This document shows positions 42,213 to 53,939 of a DNA stretch of 64,000 bases, piece by piece (position 1 is the first letter of the stretch; the number at the start of each line of letters is the position of its first letter). The position numbers and the translations under genes are program-made. The stretch covers positions 33,336,293 to 33,400,292 of the forward strand of contig OX246747.1 of NCBI GenBank assembly GCA_945910005.1, in the 5' to 3' direction. The stretch comes from Isoperla grammatica. Taxonomy: Eukaryota; Arthropoda; Insecta; Plecoptera; Perlodidae. The notes below the pieces were generated by a model. It had not been told where the DNA came from. It worked only from the letters and a program-made list of their open reading frames with translations, and searched no databases.

Positions 42213-42873
42213 AGGTTTGTTTGTTTTACATGCATGGTGTAGTGTTACGTGTGAGTGTAGGCCTATTGTAGGCTTTTACACTTGATTTTGCTTCGCGTCA
42301 CCCAGAATAAGAAAACGCTTTTTGTCTACACTTTACACTAAGGTTGGAATTCATAGTCGGCCCCTACACCTAGAGGCGCCCATTGTTACCAAGGTAACAG
42401 TTGTTTGCATGTTATTTCCCATAAACAAAACAAATCCATAGCAACAATGGGTGCCCCTAGGTGTAGGGGCCGACTATGAATTCCAACCTAAGCTTTACAC
42501 TGACCTACTTACGTTTTGAGGTTATGGTGTGCATGCTCACATTATTTCCGTATGTAGTCCAAAAGAACCCTAATATACATTTACTAACAATTTGAAATGC
42601 ATTAATTTATTATGAAAGTGCTGCGGTTTTACCATCGGTGGAAATAGAATGCGTTTTTTATGATTAGTGATCTCCTTATTTTGAACTGACACATTTGTTT
42701 AACGCCTTTTAATTACATTACACTTGCTGCATGAGCCGAAAACAGCTGTGGTTAGCACTGAGGTAAAACAAACACCCTACACTTAGCTACACTTAATACC
42801 CAAACGCATTTTAGAGAGTTTGAGCCTACACTAGTTTGAAGTGTAGGTCAGTGTAGGTAAAACAAACAAACCT
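42213..42873. mobile_element. MITE with AGGTTTGTTTGTTTTAC termini, host of a nested MITE
   Basis: AGGTTTGTTTGTTTTAC at 42213 is repeated inverted at 42857-42873. TAGTGTAGG/CCTACACT words occur near both ends. The 147-bp element at 42342-42488 lies inside it. Confidence 0.65.
42342..42488. mobile_element. Foldback MITE family F, copy 1, with TAA target duplication
   Basis: GGTTGGAATTCATAGTCGGC at the left and its inverse at the right, arms about 46 bp, TAA directly outside both ends (42339-42341, 42489-42491). The centre contains GTTACCAAGGTAAC, itself a palindrome. Copy 2 lies at 46284-46700. Confidence 0.88.
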
Positions 42874-43764
42874 AATTTATCATTATAAGGCGATGAAATA
42901 AAATCAGCGCTGCCACGCGGAGCGAATCTATAACTCTGTCCAAAAAGATATTTGCCTGTCAAAAACATCTTCAATAAATCGAGCGTTAAGTTTCCAAATT
43001 AATTGCATCGAAAAAGTGATTGGTTTGGTTCGGTATCAACTAAACAAAGTATTTTTAAAACTGTCAATTATTTCAACTGCTACTATTTTCAATACAATAG
43101 TCGATTTTAATTACCTGATAATAAAATACAGAAATTTAAATTGTAACACTTAAATATTATTGTAAAGGTTAAAAAAAACTTTGTTTAGCGGATACAATTG
43201 AAATTTCGCGCGTAGGAATCACATTTTTAATATATATTTTGAATCTTTCTTAAATACCGCAAATTTGTCATTGTTCAATATTTCAAGCTATCCATTACAG
43301 CTAAGCTACCTATCCACAATTATCTTCTACACTAAAATTATGCACATCTTGACGTCTATAAAATGTACCACCATCGTAAGCAGATTTTTTTTAGTTTCCA
43401 CTTTGCATTTTATTATACCATGAATATATTCATAGATTTTAAAATTCACACCGTGTACATATTTCAAAGTTTATACTCTTACAGTGTGTTGAATCAAGAG
43501 TGGTGTCTAAAATTGAACAAGTTGGATAGTAAGAATGTTATGCCCCAGTTTCCCATCATATTCACACCCGGAATATTCAAAGCCGTCTTTTTTAAACATT
43601 TTGCGGGGGTGGAAATTTCCATTACATATACGACCGGGCACGCGGTTGGCCGTTATTTGTGAATGAAATTTCTTCAAGATGGAAGAAATATAAATAATGT
43701 GGGTAAAGCGCAGCGCGTCAGGTCGGAAATTAGTTTTTTGCGCCCAAACAAAAAGAGAAGCTGT
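42874..43764. other. No recognisable gene
   Basis: AT-rich, only short open frames without family signal. Confidence 0.45.
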
Positions 43765-43930
43765 TTTTTTTTTTATATTAGAAGACCTGTCTACAAAAAA
43801 TAAGGAAGTAGATATGTAAGTTTTTTTCAATATTAGAAGACCTGTCCACAAAAAATAAGGAAGTAGATATGTAAGTTTTTTTTAAATATTAGAAGACCTG
43901 TCCACAAAGATAAGGAAGAAGATATGTAAA
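43765..43930. repeat. Tandem repeat, about 63-bp unit, 3 copies
   Basis: Unit ATATTAGAAGACCTGTCCAC, AAAAAATAAGGAAGTAGATA, TGTAAGTTTTTT; copies start near 43775, 43832 and 43888. Confidence 0.85.
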
Positions 43931-43934
43931 CATA

Positions 43935-44650
43935 TAAGAAGTCTTACGTTGTACTATACTAACGTTCAACAATGACTGAGCACTTGTCCCAAAACATACT
44001 TATAAATAAGTAAATGTACGGGACAATTTTTTTGTTAAATTATTACATTCAGTTTATATTGGTCAAGTAAGGCGAGGCGCTCACCTTGAGTTAGTAATTT
44101 CAAGTGGTGGATGACATGTAGAATAGGATTACACAAAATACAAAATGAATACAAAATAATACATAGTAATAATAACAAATTTAAAATTACGTTGAGAATT
44201 ATGAATATTATAATAACATATAATCAGTCTTACGTCGTATTATACTAACGTTCAACAATGTCTGAGCACTTGTCCCAAAACATACTTATAAATAAGTAAA
44301 TTTATAGGACTAAGGGTCGGTCTTACAATCTCCTAATAAGAAAGTTATTTGTTGCAATTAAGCTATTTGGAGGATTTCAAGGGTTTTGATTGGTCGTCGC
44401 CATGGAGACAACAAGCTATTCGACGAATAAGTAGTTATTGGGACATTGTAAGACTGGACCTAAACTTTTTTTTTTAATTATTTCAATCACTTTATATTTT
44501 TAAGGTGATGCTCAACTTCAGTTAGTAATTTCAAGTGATGAACGGACATGGAGAATAGGATAAGACAAAACAGAAATTTAATACAAAATAATATAAAATA
44601 ATACAAAATAATCAAAATTAAAATTACGTTGAGAATTACGCATATTCTAC
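43935..44650. repeat. Tandem duplication of about 285 bp, second copy carrying a MITE
   Basis: Copy 1 (about 43935-44215) and copy 2 (about 44218-44650) share GTCTTACGT.GTA.TATACTA, CGTTCAACAATG.CTGAGCAC, TTAGTAATTTCAAGTG and AAATTACGTTGAGAATTA. Copy 2 is longer because of the 147-bp element at 44314-44460. Confidence 0.85.
44314..44460. mobile_element. 147-bp MITE with TAA target duplication
   Basis: GGGTCGGTCTTACAATCTCC at the left; the right end inverted is GGTCCAGTCTTACAATGTCC. TAA occurs at 44311-44313 and 44461-44463. The neighbouring duplicate copy lacks it, which confirms the ends. Confidence 0.88.
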
Positions 44651-45480
44651 TGATAACAATACATATCTACGAGAAGACAAATGCCTGTTCGAACACGTCC
44701 ACCTCGCTGTCATAAAGTGTTAAATACAATTTAGTGAGTGTTGCGCGATCATGAAATAGTACTTAGCAACCGCTGTCGTTGCCTAAACTAAGATAGAACA
44801 AAGTTATCTTAGTTTAGTATTCGATTTAGTAATTGTCTTAACTAAGACTCCAACGGCAAGTAGTTTGTTTTGCCTCAAGTTACTTATTGTAAATGATGTC
44901 CATCGGGCGACAATATCAATCAAATTATTGTCTAATTGCAATTAAACTCAGTTTCGAGTAGTAAGTTCGACTGTACTATATTAAGAAAGTACAGTCTAAC
45001 AAGAAACTACAACGCAAGTTACCGCATAACTAGATATAATGAACCATTTTGCTAAATTGATCAAGGACCCTTAGACAGAGTTAAGCATAGTCATCTAAAT
45101 GTTCAGTGACAACAATGCACAACAATAAAAACTAGATATCAAATTTTATGTCAAGGTGCATTTTCGTTGTGCATTGTTGTCATTGAATTTGATTTGATTA
45201 TTTGGGCTTAACTGTTGTCATTGAAGATTTAGAACACAGATTTAGAACACAGTGATTAATTCTATCTAATTTATTTTCTAGATTTCTCTAGTTTATATTC
45301 TAAATATTCTATATATTCTCAATCTAGATTTCTAGATCAATTTAAAAAATTGTGATTAATCGTCTTTTGAGTTTAATCCTGTTTCCACTGAACAACGTCT
45401 AGGGTTCGATTCCCAGTTCAAACTGGGATTTTAGATTTCTTAATTTAACTCTAATCCATCAATATTATATTACGTTAAGA
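44651..45480. other. Gene-free stretch with hairpins
   Basis: Imperfect inverted words (AACTAAGATAGAAC/GTTATCTTAGTTTAG near 44790) and the hairpin at 45107-45183. At 45403-45430 a B-box-like GGTTCGATTCCCAGTTC suggests a family A head. Confidence 0.4.
45107..45183. repeat. Hairpin, 19-bp perfect stem
   Basis: TGACAACAATGCACAACAA and its inverse flank a loop of about 39 bases. The left arm with its flank (AAGGACCCTTAGA.AGAG, CAACAATGCACAACAAT) recurs at about 59568-59635, so it belongs to a dispersed repeat. Confidence 0.75.
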
Positions 45481-45775
45481 GTCTGCGGGAGTCACCGCTC
45501 AAAAAGCGCGAGCATCGAAGATTTTCTGTTCCTATCTTTTAAAACAACTTTCAAAATCAAAAGCTTGTGTATAACAGCTTCGTTCTTCTCGTCAACTGCT
45601 CGGCAGTCCAGGTTAGTGGAGGAACCTATATGACTGGTCAAAGCTACACCGTCCTTTCGGATGATAAGAAGTAAAGCCGATGGTCCCCTAGGTACTTTTC
45701 GACAGGAGTAGGCTACGTGCCGGTACCAGGCGGCTTCCCCTCCTCCCTTCCTCATAATCATTAATCAATCATAAT
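45480..45775 (-). repeat. 5S-SINE body-like repeat, copy 1
   Basis: GCTTCGTTCTTCTCGT, CAGTCCAGGTTAGTGGAGGA, CACCGTCCTTTCGGATG, GTAAAGCCGATGGTCCCC and TACTTTTCGACAGGAGTAGG are shared with 53380-53580. No 5S-like head is found beside this copy. The strand is not certain; the copies read in the same direction as 53380-53580. Confidence 0.7.
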
Positions 45776-45884
45776 ATATCTTAAATTTGCACTAGTGGGA
45801 CTTCAGCCCCGTTGCAGATATAGACTGAATAATAGTTGTATAGGGAACCCGCAACTGACGTCACATCCGGACTACAACACTGGA

Positions 45885-46147
45885 ACAAATGAATTGAACT
45901 GATGGACAAACAATCAGCTGTCAAAATAATAAAATTGCAACCATACAAATAAAAACAAGTGTAACAATGGTAAATGCTCGCCATTTAAAACTTTTAATGA
46001 TGAACAACGAATAAGTGAAAGTTTTGTATGTGAATTTGTTTGTTTTTTGTTTTGTTTTCCAAAATCAGAAGAAATTATTTTTTGACAGCTTGTTGTTTGT
46101 CCACCGATTCAATTAATTTGTTTAGTTGTTGTCTTTTGGTGTTGCTA
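45885..46147. mobile_element. MITE family C, copy 2
   Basis: Matches 13803-14097 from GGAACAAATGAATTGAACTG to TTGTTGTCTTTTGGTGTT. Both ends are inverted relatives of each other over about 60 bp. Confidence 0.75.
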
Positions 46148-46283
46148 GTAGCCTATTGAACGAAAAAGTCCCAAGTCAGGCAGAATTCATTGTACGACAT
46201 AGACTAGATTAGAACTTACAGAATAAGGTCCACACCAATGACGCATCTTCTCGACAAACAACCCAATGCGGCTCTGTCTGGAA

Positions 46284-46700
46284 GTTGGAATTCATAGTCG
46301 GCCCCAGGGTTATTCAACAGCTATAGTAGGCTAGATCACCAGTCCCCCAACCTTCCACTCAGTAGCGAGCGTAGCGATTTGAAGCCATTTTGAAATGGGC
46401 AATTTACATGCTAATTTGGACCTTTTAGTACTGCTAGCGCTGCCAATGGCAGAAAGTCACATTAGAAACTCCTATTCCCGCCTGTGTTATTTGCCAATTT
46501 CAAGATGGCATCAAATTGACACGCCTGTGGCTGCTAGGTGGCGCATCTAGCCTACTATCTGTTGAATATCATTGGTCGGCCCCCACACCTAGGGGCGCCC
46601 ATTGTTACCAAGGTAACAGTTGTTTGCATGTTATTTCCCATCACCGAAACAAATCCATAGCAACAATAGGTGCCCCTAGGTGTAGGGGCCGACTGTGAAC
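46284..46700. mobile_element. Foldback MITE family F, copy 2, split by an hAT-like MITE
   Basis: The left tip GTTGGAATTCATAGTCGGCC (46284-46304) is separated from the rest (46575-46700) by the 270-bp insert. The remainder matches 42360-42480 through CATTGTTACCAAGGTAACAG and GTGTAGGGGCCGACT.GAA. Confidence 0.85.
46305..46574. mobile_element. hAT-like MITE family G, copy 1, 8-bp target duplication
   Basis: GTCGGCCC occurs at 46297-46304 and 46575-46582. The ends are CAGGGTTATTCAACAGCTAT at the left and, read inverted from the right, CAATGATATTCAACAGATAG. The 8-bp duplication and CA...TG termini fit the hAT superfamily. It matches both ends of the element at 60481-61976. Confidence 0.88.
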
Positions 46701-47354
46701 TCTCCTCAAACATAGGAGACCGACAGGTACAATTCATTGCAGGACATAGACTAGATTATAAGTTACAGAATAATGTCCACATTCAATGACGCGCGTCTAC
46801 TCTTACAAACAACTCAATGCATCTCTGTCTGGAACCAAGAGGTGTGAACAAGAGATAAGGGAGCGACGAAGGTGTTGGCGAAAGATTGTGATAAGAATGA
46901 ATTTTTATAAGCACAACGAAACACAATGGTGTCAAATTCTACGTATTCAAACAACTATAAATCAAATTGATATATTACGTATACTATATATAGTAGGTTT
47001 TATCACATGGTGGTTTACGGGAAGTATTTCACACAGTCATATCTGACATTTTGCATGGTTATATAGCTGAAATGTAAATGAGTCGTGTTCATTTTGATAA
47101 AATACTTGGAAAATCATTTTAAAAAATCCTTCTGGCATTTTAAAAAACTGGTGAAACATAATAAACGTAATTTTTCGTTTGGTGTATAGCCAATTTTTTA
47201 AATTACCCTTTTCGGAGCCTTCATTTGTACATCCTCAGGAACTATCCAAAATTGTAGATACTTATGTCCACACACGAAATAGCCAAACACCTTATGCCCC
47301 CAAAATAAATTTAAATTTAAACCAATAAAATATCCATTCTCAGGCCATTGAATT
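46701..47354. other. No recognisable gene
   Basis: Short open frames only. GACATAGACTAGATTA near 46742 repeats CGACATAGACTAGATTAGAA near 46195, hinting at a duplication around the MITE pair. Confidence 0.45.
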
Positions 47355-47640
47355 CTATCTTTGGAGCCGTCCTAGCAAACGAAGCACTCAATAAATTCAA
47401 AGTTGTTCTGAATCGTCCTTGTTGATTCTGACATTTGTCCACAGGTGTTCGCACTGTCCAATCACTGATTCATATGTTTCGTATTTGAAATATCGATCTT
47501 TGATTGGTTATCGCTCACTCGTCGATGGTGCTCGAAGCCTACAGGGTTGGTTTAGACGCTTTAAATTAAAGTCCCCCACTGCAAATCAGTTTAGTTACTG
47601 AGTGGGTAGACTCTAAATGTGAATTTATTTATTTATCTTG
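47355..47640 (+). repeat. SINE-like family A, near-complete copy
   Basis: Runs from TTTGGAGCCGTCCTAGCAAA through TTGTTGATTCTGACATTTGT, TATCGCTCACTCGTCGATGG and CACTGCAAATCAGTTTAG to GTAGACTCTAAATGTGAATT and a TTTA tail. Confidence 0.88.
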
Positions 47641-48095
47641 AATTACTAAAACCATTTGATATTAATAACTAGACCAACGCCTAATCGACTACAACCATTA
47701 TAGGCAGAATGAAATATTGTAATATAATATTTTTTTGTTATTCTATTGCTTCATAAAAGAAGACATAACACAACAAAAAAACAAACAAAAAGAATGTGTT
47801 TATGTAAATATGATCAATCAAAAGATTCTTCGACCGTGGCCTGTCAACCCCGCACAGTCTATTATGTTGATGGGTTAAGGTTACAATACAATGTGTATAG
47901 TGAGTGAGTGATTGTATATTATGTAAATTGCTCCAACTACAATATTATCGGACGGCATCGTGATCGCAATCGCAAACGTTCTCATGCTAAATCATTACGA
48001 TTTTATTGTGAACTGCACCATTATAAGTTAACTTTTACACGATTTACGGACTGCAATTGCAATCCCGATACTCACAATATAATATAAAATTAATA
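47641..48095. other. No recognisable gene
   Basis: AT-rich spacer between two family A copies in opposite orientation. Confidence 0.5.
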
Positions 48096-48310
48096 AAACA
48101 AATTCGTATTAATAGAGTCTACCCACTCAGTAACAAGACTGATTTTCAGTGGGGACTTTAATTTAAAGCGACTAAACGAACCCTGTAGGCTCCGAACACC
48201 ATCGACGAGTGAGCGATAACCAATCAAAGATCGATATTTCAAATATGAAACACACGAATGAGTGTTTGGACAGTGCGAACACCTGCGGACAGATGTCAGA
48301 ATCAAATTGT
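48096..48310 (-). repeat. SINE-like family A, inverted copy
   Basis: Inverse of the conserved middle and tail (AGAGTCTACCCACTCAGTAA at the low end). With the copy at 47355-47640 it makes an inverted pair separated by about 450 bp. Confidence 0.88.
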
Positions 48311-49039
48311 GGATGCGGCTTTTGTCCATGGTTATGTTATCATGATGACTCATACTTTTAGGCGGACTGTACAAGAATGTGCGTCACTACTTCAGAAATG
48401 TACAAAAAATCAAAATTTTATTAAATCTAATAATCAAAAATGATAGTTATTTTTATTATGTTTTTCACTATTTCGATGTTGTGCAGCGCAACAATGGGAA
48501 GTTCCCTATTTTACCCGCCCAAAATTAACGGTATTTTAATGTCACCTTGAGAACGCTTAAAGATATTGAAACAAGAGTTTGATACCAGATGTTTGGTTTC
48601 GCATCAGCTATAAACGACGAATTAAAAATCTTTTGAAACATTGCAATTATTTCAGCCCACGATATCCTTTCTGTTTAATTAATTATTAATTTACAAAATA
48701 AAATAATTAAATGAACTAATAAATGAATTATACATTTGTGAATAGATTAAATAAATGACTGTATAATTGTTACGAACATCGTTTCTATAATCAATTCAAA
48801 AATCTATAATTACTTAATTAAAGAGTAACGACAATCACGCAACAATGTTTGACAGTTATTTAAAACTTATCGTGTAACTAATTTAAAACCAACTCTCCGA
48901 TACGAATCTTCTTTTCAATATTTAAAAGCATTCGTAATGTAATTAATTCAAAAACGTTAATTCTACGACGTAAGGTCACATTTACCCGTTTCGCGTGGTT
49001 TTACATGAACGACCCAGCACATATATATATAAAAAAAAA
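48311..49039. other. No recognisable gene
   Basis: AT-rich sequence with no clear repeat ends. Confidence 0.5.
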
Positions 49040-49315
49040 TTTATCAGAAATTTGTAGAACAAAATCATTTTATTATACCCATTATAATAGTAGTAATTGA
49101 AAACGTGGCTTTACTATTGAAACCATAAACTTCACATAGGCCTGACTTAGTTTAGCGATATTAATTCAATACTGTTTTTTTTTTATCAGAAATTTGTAGA
49201 ACAAATCATTCTTTAATACCCATTACAATAGTAGCAGTAATTGAAAACGTGGTTTTAATATCGAAACCATAAACTCCACGTAACTTAGTTTAGCACGAAA
49301 CTAATTCAATGCAGT
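49040..49315. repeat. Tandem duplication of about 145 bp
   Basis: TTATCAGAAATTTGTAGAAC, AATACCCATTA.AATAGTAG and ATTGAAAACGTGG.TTTA.TAT occur twice, at about 49040 and 49187. Confidence 0.85.
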
Positions 49316-51149
49316 TATACACCAGCCAGCTGTTGTAATGTAATGAAGTGGGTTAATTGAAATGTGAACAAGCATAAATTGATCGGTTACCTACACAGAT
49401 AAGAGACGGGAATTGTTATAATTGAATCGAAATAGTTCCTTGTATTGATACCGATGGATTAGTATCTGTTGTTATCTCAGCACACGAAACGTGGGCGTTT
49501 ATACCAATTTGCCGTTATCAAGTTACAGTCACCCGCGTTATGAGGTAATCGTAGCTATTCAAATAGTGGTTGATACGTTGGAAATAACAAAAGCAAACGT
49601 TCAAAATGAATCATCATATTATTATACACCATGTTGGGAAAGTTGGGAAATTCCCACCCCCTATCCGACTCTCTGTTGATACAGGAACATATATTGATTG
49701 ATTGTTTGATTGATTGATTAATTATACACGGGGTAGACGGTAAGTTTGATTACTTATTAACGGATGTTGATTATTTTAATAAACTGGTAAAAAATTATGA
49801 TAATTTAATCATTGTTTTGAATTAAACGGAATGTACTTACATTTATTTTCGTATTCTTTTGATTACAATATGTGGAAAAGAACATCGTTTTACGGTATTA
49901 CCAGTCAATAATAACGCTTCTTAATTAAACAACAAAATCTCAACGTTTTGATCAGTTATAAGAGATCAGTTAACAAGTGTTATAATTAATTGGTGATACA
50001 GTAAAATGTTACAGTTTCCATACGTTCAGTTAAATGATATTATGCACAGCCATTTTATCCCGCATTAAAATTATTGTTAATTGAAAACGACTTTTAAAAA
50101 ATGTTTATATATATCTCGACTAAAGAGATAGAAGGTATTTTAATAATTTTATATCAATATTTTATCTAATTAATTTTAGTTATCTTTAATTTAACCGGTT
50201 ATGCTAACGTTAGCAAAACGGGGTAGTAGATTTTCCCATAGTATATCGTCCTATTTAACGGAAAATATCTTCTTCGTTTTAACTCACGTTAATGCATTAA
50301 AAGTAAACGTTTATCTTTTTAATTATAACGATATAATTAACTAGTCTCGAGTGATAAAACGCCAATAAATAAAGGCGATTTTTAACGCAATCTCCGCTTT
50401 GCAGACGATTTATGTCTTAATAAACACCGAAACGCAACAACTTGGAAAGTCTGTACCTATATATATACATAGTAATTAAAAAGTTTCTAAACTTTGATCA
50501 AGCTATAGTACATAGATGGCTATTGTGCCAAACTTAATTATTTTGCACATTAAATAGCTTTTAGAAGTTATTAACTTGAGACAAAGTATTAAAAACGTTT
50601 AAAAAAAACTATTTTTATAATAATAATTATAATTCAAAATAGACGGACTACCCACCTTAAGGCTGTAGAATTTCCAAAAAATATATATTCCGTCGATATT
50701 CCTTTGGTTTTTGATTTCGAATCAAATTTTTTCGATGCGTTGTAATCAACTTTTCTTCAACTTTCGTAGAAAATATTAATTAAATTCTTATAACTTTTTC
50801 TATATATGTAAATAAACTTTTCTTCAATACATTTAAATAAATACTTTTTCACACTTTTTCCCATTCGTTGCACAAACACAATCTCACTCTAGAACTTCAT
50901 ATTTCAAAAACAAATCAACATCACTACACTTTTCAAAAATTAATTCACTAGAAATTTAAACAACACACTTTTAAACTAAAACGATTTCTTATCGCATTAA
51001 TTAATTAATAATTATTATTAATAACACTCTTTATAAACAAACACACTCGAACAATTTAATACACATCCGCAAAAAACTCGTCTCGGATAAACACAACAAC
51101 TTTCAGAACGAACCGTTTTTTTAACGGTCAGCCAATTAATTAATTAGTT
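49316..51149. other. AT-rich gene desert
   Basis: No gene, no repeat ends. Many AATTAATTA palindromic words. It borders the relatively GC-rich patch at 51165-51335. Confidence 0.5.
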
Positions 51150-51164
51150 AATAAATATATTAAT

Positions 51165-51335
51165 GATAATAGATGTATCGCGCCGGTCGGTTTGTTCAAC
51201 AGACCGACCTACGCGCGGCAAACACACGGCACTACTGACTGACGAATCGCGAGACAACTCATGGCGCTCGGCTATCACGACGGAGACGCACGAGGTTACC
51301 CGAACGTTTGGAAAATGTTCGAAAACAACACGTAA
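51165..51335 (+). promoter_or_regulatory. GC-rich island, possible untranslated first exon
   Basis: In a strongly AT-rich region this patch is rich in CG dinucleotides (GTATCGCGCCGGTCGGT, CTACGCGCGGCAAACACA, CTCGGCTATCACGACGGAGA) and ends in AACAACAC|GTAAGTAC, a good donor on the plus strand. GGTCGGT...ACCGACC forms a small hairpin at about 51185-51210. It could be a 5' untranslated exon of a gene starting here and running right; no matching downstream exon was found. Confidence 0.25.
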
Positions 51336-51963
51336 GTACGTACGTGCAGATTGATAACGGGGTAATGGAAAGGTAATCATAGTGTATTTACTACTGCATT
51401 ATATTGATAATATTTATTTAAGTTGGTATTATGTTGTTGATAAATCGTTTTTTAAAGAAGGTTTTCGCAATAATTGATGGTATAATTTGAAAAGATATCT
51501 CACAATCATTAAACATTATTTTTTTTAACGAGTTCGTGATAAGAGAGTAGTGGAGTATACTGCTATTTCTACATCATTTTGAGAAAGTATTTTTTATATT
51601 ATGCTGTGCTAGATATTGTTAAAACATACAGATATTCTGTCAAAAATTATGAAGAATAATTGTGTTGGATAAAATTGAAATTAAAATTTCAATAATACCT
51701 TAAAGTGTTTTCTTTTAATCCAAACGTACTAGATTTGATGTTCTTTTCTTGAAAATATCCGTACATCTTATTGGCATCCCTGCATATTTAACAAAAAAAT
51801 ATTTTGAATATCATTTTAAAGAAAAAAACTTAATTTATTACGCTTTCAATTTATTCGTGTCAAACGCTCTCATTGCAAATGAAATATTTTCATTTAAATT
51901 CCTGTTACTTCATTTAACAATATGATTTACATCAATACAAATTATAAAGTTACAATTCGCAAT

Positions 51964-52299
51964 CAGTGGCGTAGCTCCCTATAGTGCAAGGAATGCGGTG
52001 TTTACGGGCCCCACGACCTAGGGGCCCCTCGAGAAACACCGATTTGTAATAAATATTTGTATAAGAAGGTATTCACAATTTTTCAGATCTCTCAGATTCA
52101 CAATAGCAAATAAACACAATCAACTTACACAACTAAAATACAACGTAAAACGTAAGTAATCTGGTACCAGAATAATTATTGTTCTACTGTAAGAGCACTA
52201 CATTTAAGTCCTCAACCCTTAAAAAGTGATGGTGGGGAAGGGGGGGGGGGCAAAAATTCAAATTGCATACCGGCCCCGTCATTTTGAGTTACGCCACTG
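51964..52299. mobile_element. hAT-like MITE (CAGTGGCGTA ends)
   Basis: CAGTGGCGTAGCTCC at the left and GAGTTACGCCACTG at the right. The outer octamers TTCGCAAT and TTCATAAT agree at six of eight positions, as expected of an old 8-bp target duplication. A direct duplication of its right half follows (52300-52501). Confidence 0.7.
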
Positions 52300-52520
52300 T
52301 TCATAATGCTGTGCAATTTCGTTCTTACACAACTAAAATACAACGTGAAAACGTAAGTAATCTAGTACCAGAAATAATTATTGTTCTGCTATTAAGGCAC
52401 TACATTTAAGTCATCAACCTTTAAAAAGTGTGGGGGGGGGGGAGGGGGGGCAAAATTTTCAACTCGCATACGGGCCCCGTCATTTTGAGTTACGCCACTG
52501 TTGATCATAATGCTGTGTGC
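52125..52520. repeat. Direct duplication of about 197 bp
   Basis: TTACACAACTAAAATACAAC, TAATTATTGTTCT, CACTACATTTAAGTC, a poly-G run, then GGCCCCGTCATTTTGAGTTA occur at 52125-52325 and 52325-52520. The second copy is the right half of the hAT-like MITE repeated. Confidence 0.88.
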
Positions 52521-52682
52521 AATATCGTCCGAAACATTCTTGTTCCGAATTCGTCTAAGTGAGTGACGAGGTGGAGAGAGGGGGGGGGGGAGGGGTGGGT
52601 GAGGGGCATTCCTTCGTCTCGGCGACTGCATGACTCTATAACGCCGCGTCATCGCTCAAGAGTCAAGACTGTACTTGACTCT

Positions 52683-53366
52683 GACAAACTTTATACAAAC
52701 TAACTGTCTACCCATAGCTTCATACGAACACCGAGGTTAAGCAACCTCGGGCTAGGTCAGAAGGTGGATGGGTGACCACTCTCCTTTGAAACACTAGTAG
52801 TACTATACTTGGGTCTGACAAACTTATACAAACTGTCTACCCCCGCCATTATAGCTAGCTTCGTACGAACACCGAAGTTAAGCAACCTCGGGCTAGGTCA
52901 GGAGGTGGATGGGTGACCACTCTCCTCTGAAACACTAGTAGTACTGTACCTGACTCTGTCAAACTTTATACAAATTGTCAACCCCTGGGGCCAATATTAC
53001 TTCGTACGAACACCGAAGTTAAGCAACCTCGGGCTAGGTCAGGAGGTGGATGGGTGACCACTCTCCTTTGAAACACTAGTAGTACAAAACTTGACTCTGA
53101 CAAACTTTATACTAACTGTCTACCCCCGCCATTAAAGCTAGCTTCGTACGAACACCGAAGTTAAGCAACCTCGGGCTAGGTCACGAGGTGGATAGGTGAC
53201 CACTCTCCTTTGAAACACTAGTAGTACTATACTTGACTCTGACACACTTTATACTAACTGTCAACCCCCGGGGCCAATAAAGCTGCGTACGAACACCGAA
53301 GTTAAGCAACCTCGGGCTAGGTCAGGAGGTGGATGGGTGACCACTCTCCTTTGAAACACTAGTGTT
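52683..53366 (+). repeat. Five tandem 5S-rRNA-like units, about 141 bp each
   Basis: Each unit carries CACCGAAGTTAAGCAACCTC, GGGCTAGGTCAG and GGTGGATGGGTGACCACTCT, which align with the internal control region (A box, intermediate element, C box) of 5S rRNA genes. The 5' third of a 5S gene and its 3' closing stem are not recognisable, so these are not functional 5S genes. The units differ in the linker (GTCTACCCCCGCCATTA or GTCAACCCCCGGGGCCAA). The sequence after the fifth unit joins the body repeat at 53367-53640, suggesting a 5S-derived SINE (SINE3-like) whose head has been amplified. Confidence 0.8.
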
Positions 53367-53630
53367 ACCGTTGGCTAGAGAGCAGATTACAGCTTCGTTC
53401 TTCTCGTGAACAGTCCAGGTAAGTGGAGGAACCTACATATGACTGGTCAAAGTTACACCGTCCTTTCGGATGGGACGTAAAGCCGATGGTCCCCTTGGTG
53501 GTACTTTTCGACAGGAGTAGGGTACATGCCGGTACCAGGCTTCCTCTCCTACCTTCCTCATTATCATTCATCAATCATCACTCATCAGGCTAAAGAGGGC
53601 ATTGTGCTCTACACTGGCCTTAGTTACAAT

Positions 53631-53640
<10 letters not shown>
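53367..53640 (+). repeat. 5S-SINE body, copy 2
   Basis: Matches 45580-45775 (CCGTCCTTTCGGATG, GTAAAGCCGATGGTCCCC, CAGGAGTAGG), then GGCTAAAGAGGGCATTGTGC and TTACAATAAAGTAAGTAAGT leading into the (AAGT)n tract, which looks like the SINE's tail. Confidence 0.75.
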
Positions 53641-53766
<126 letters not shown>

Positions 53767-53939
53767 GTTTGTTCGTTCGTCCGTCTTACACTTTACACTA
53801 TAGTGTAAGTCAGTGTAAATATTTGTATGGCGTTCGTCTGTAGTTAAAACCTACACTAGTGTAGCCAGAGTGCAGGAGATTTCTACAATGGCCATTTAGC
53901 GCTCGTGCTAGTAAGAGGGTTACCGATAGTATAGTAGTA

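Noticed and set aside
52683..53366. Functional 5S rRNA genes
   Set aside because: Only the internal promoter region resembles 5S; the two ends that form the closing stem are absent and no T-run terminator follows each unit.
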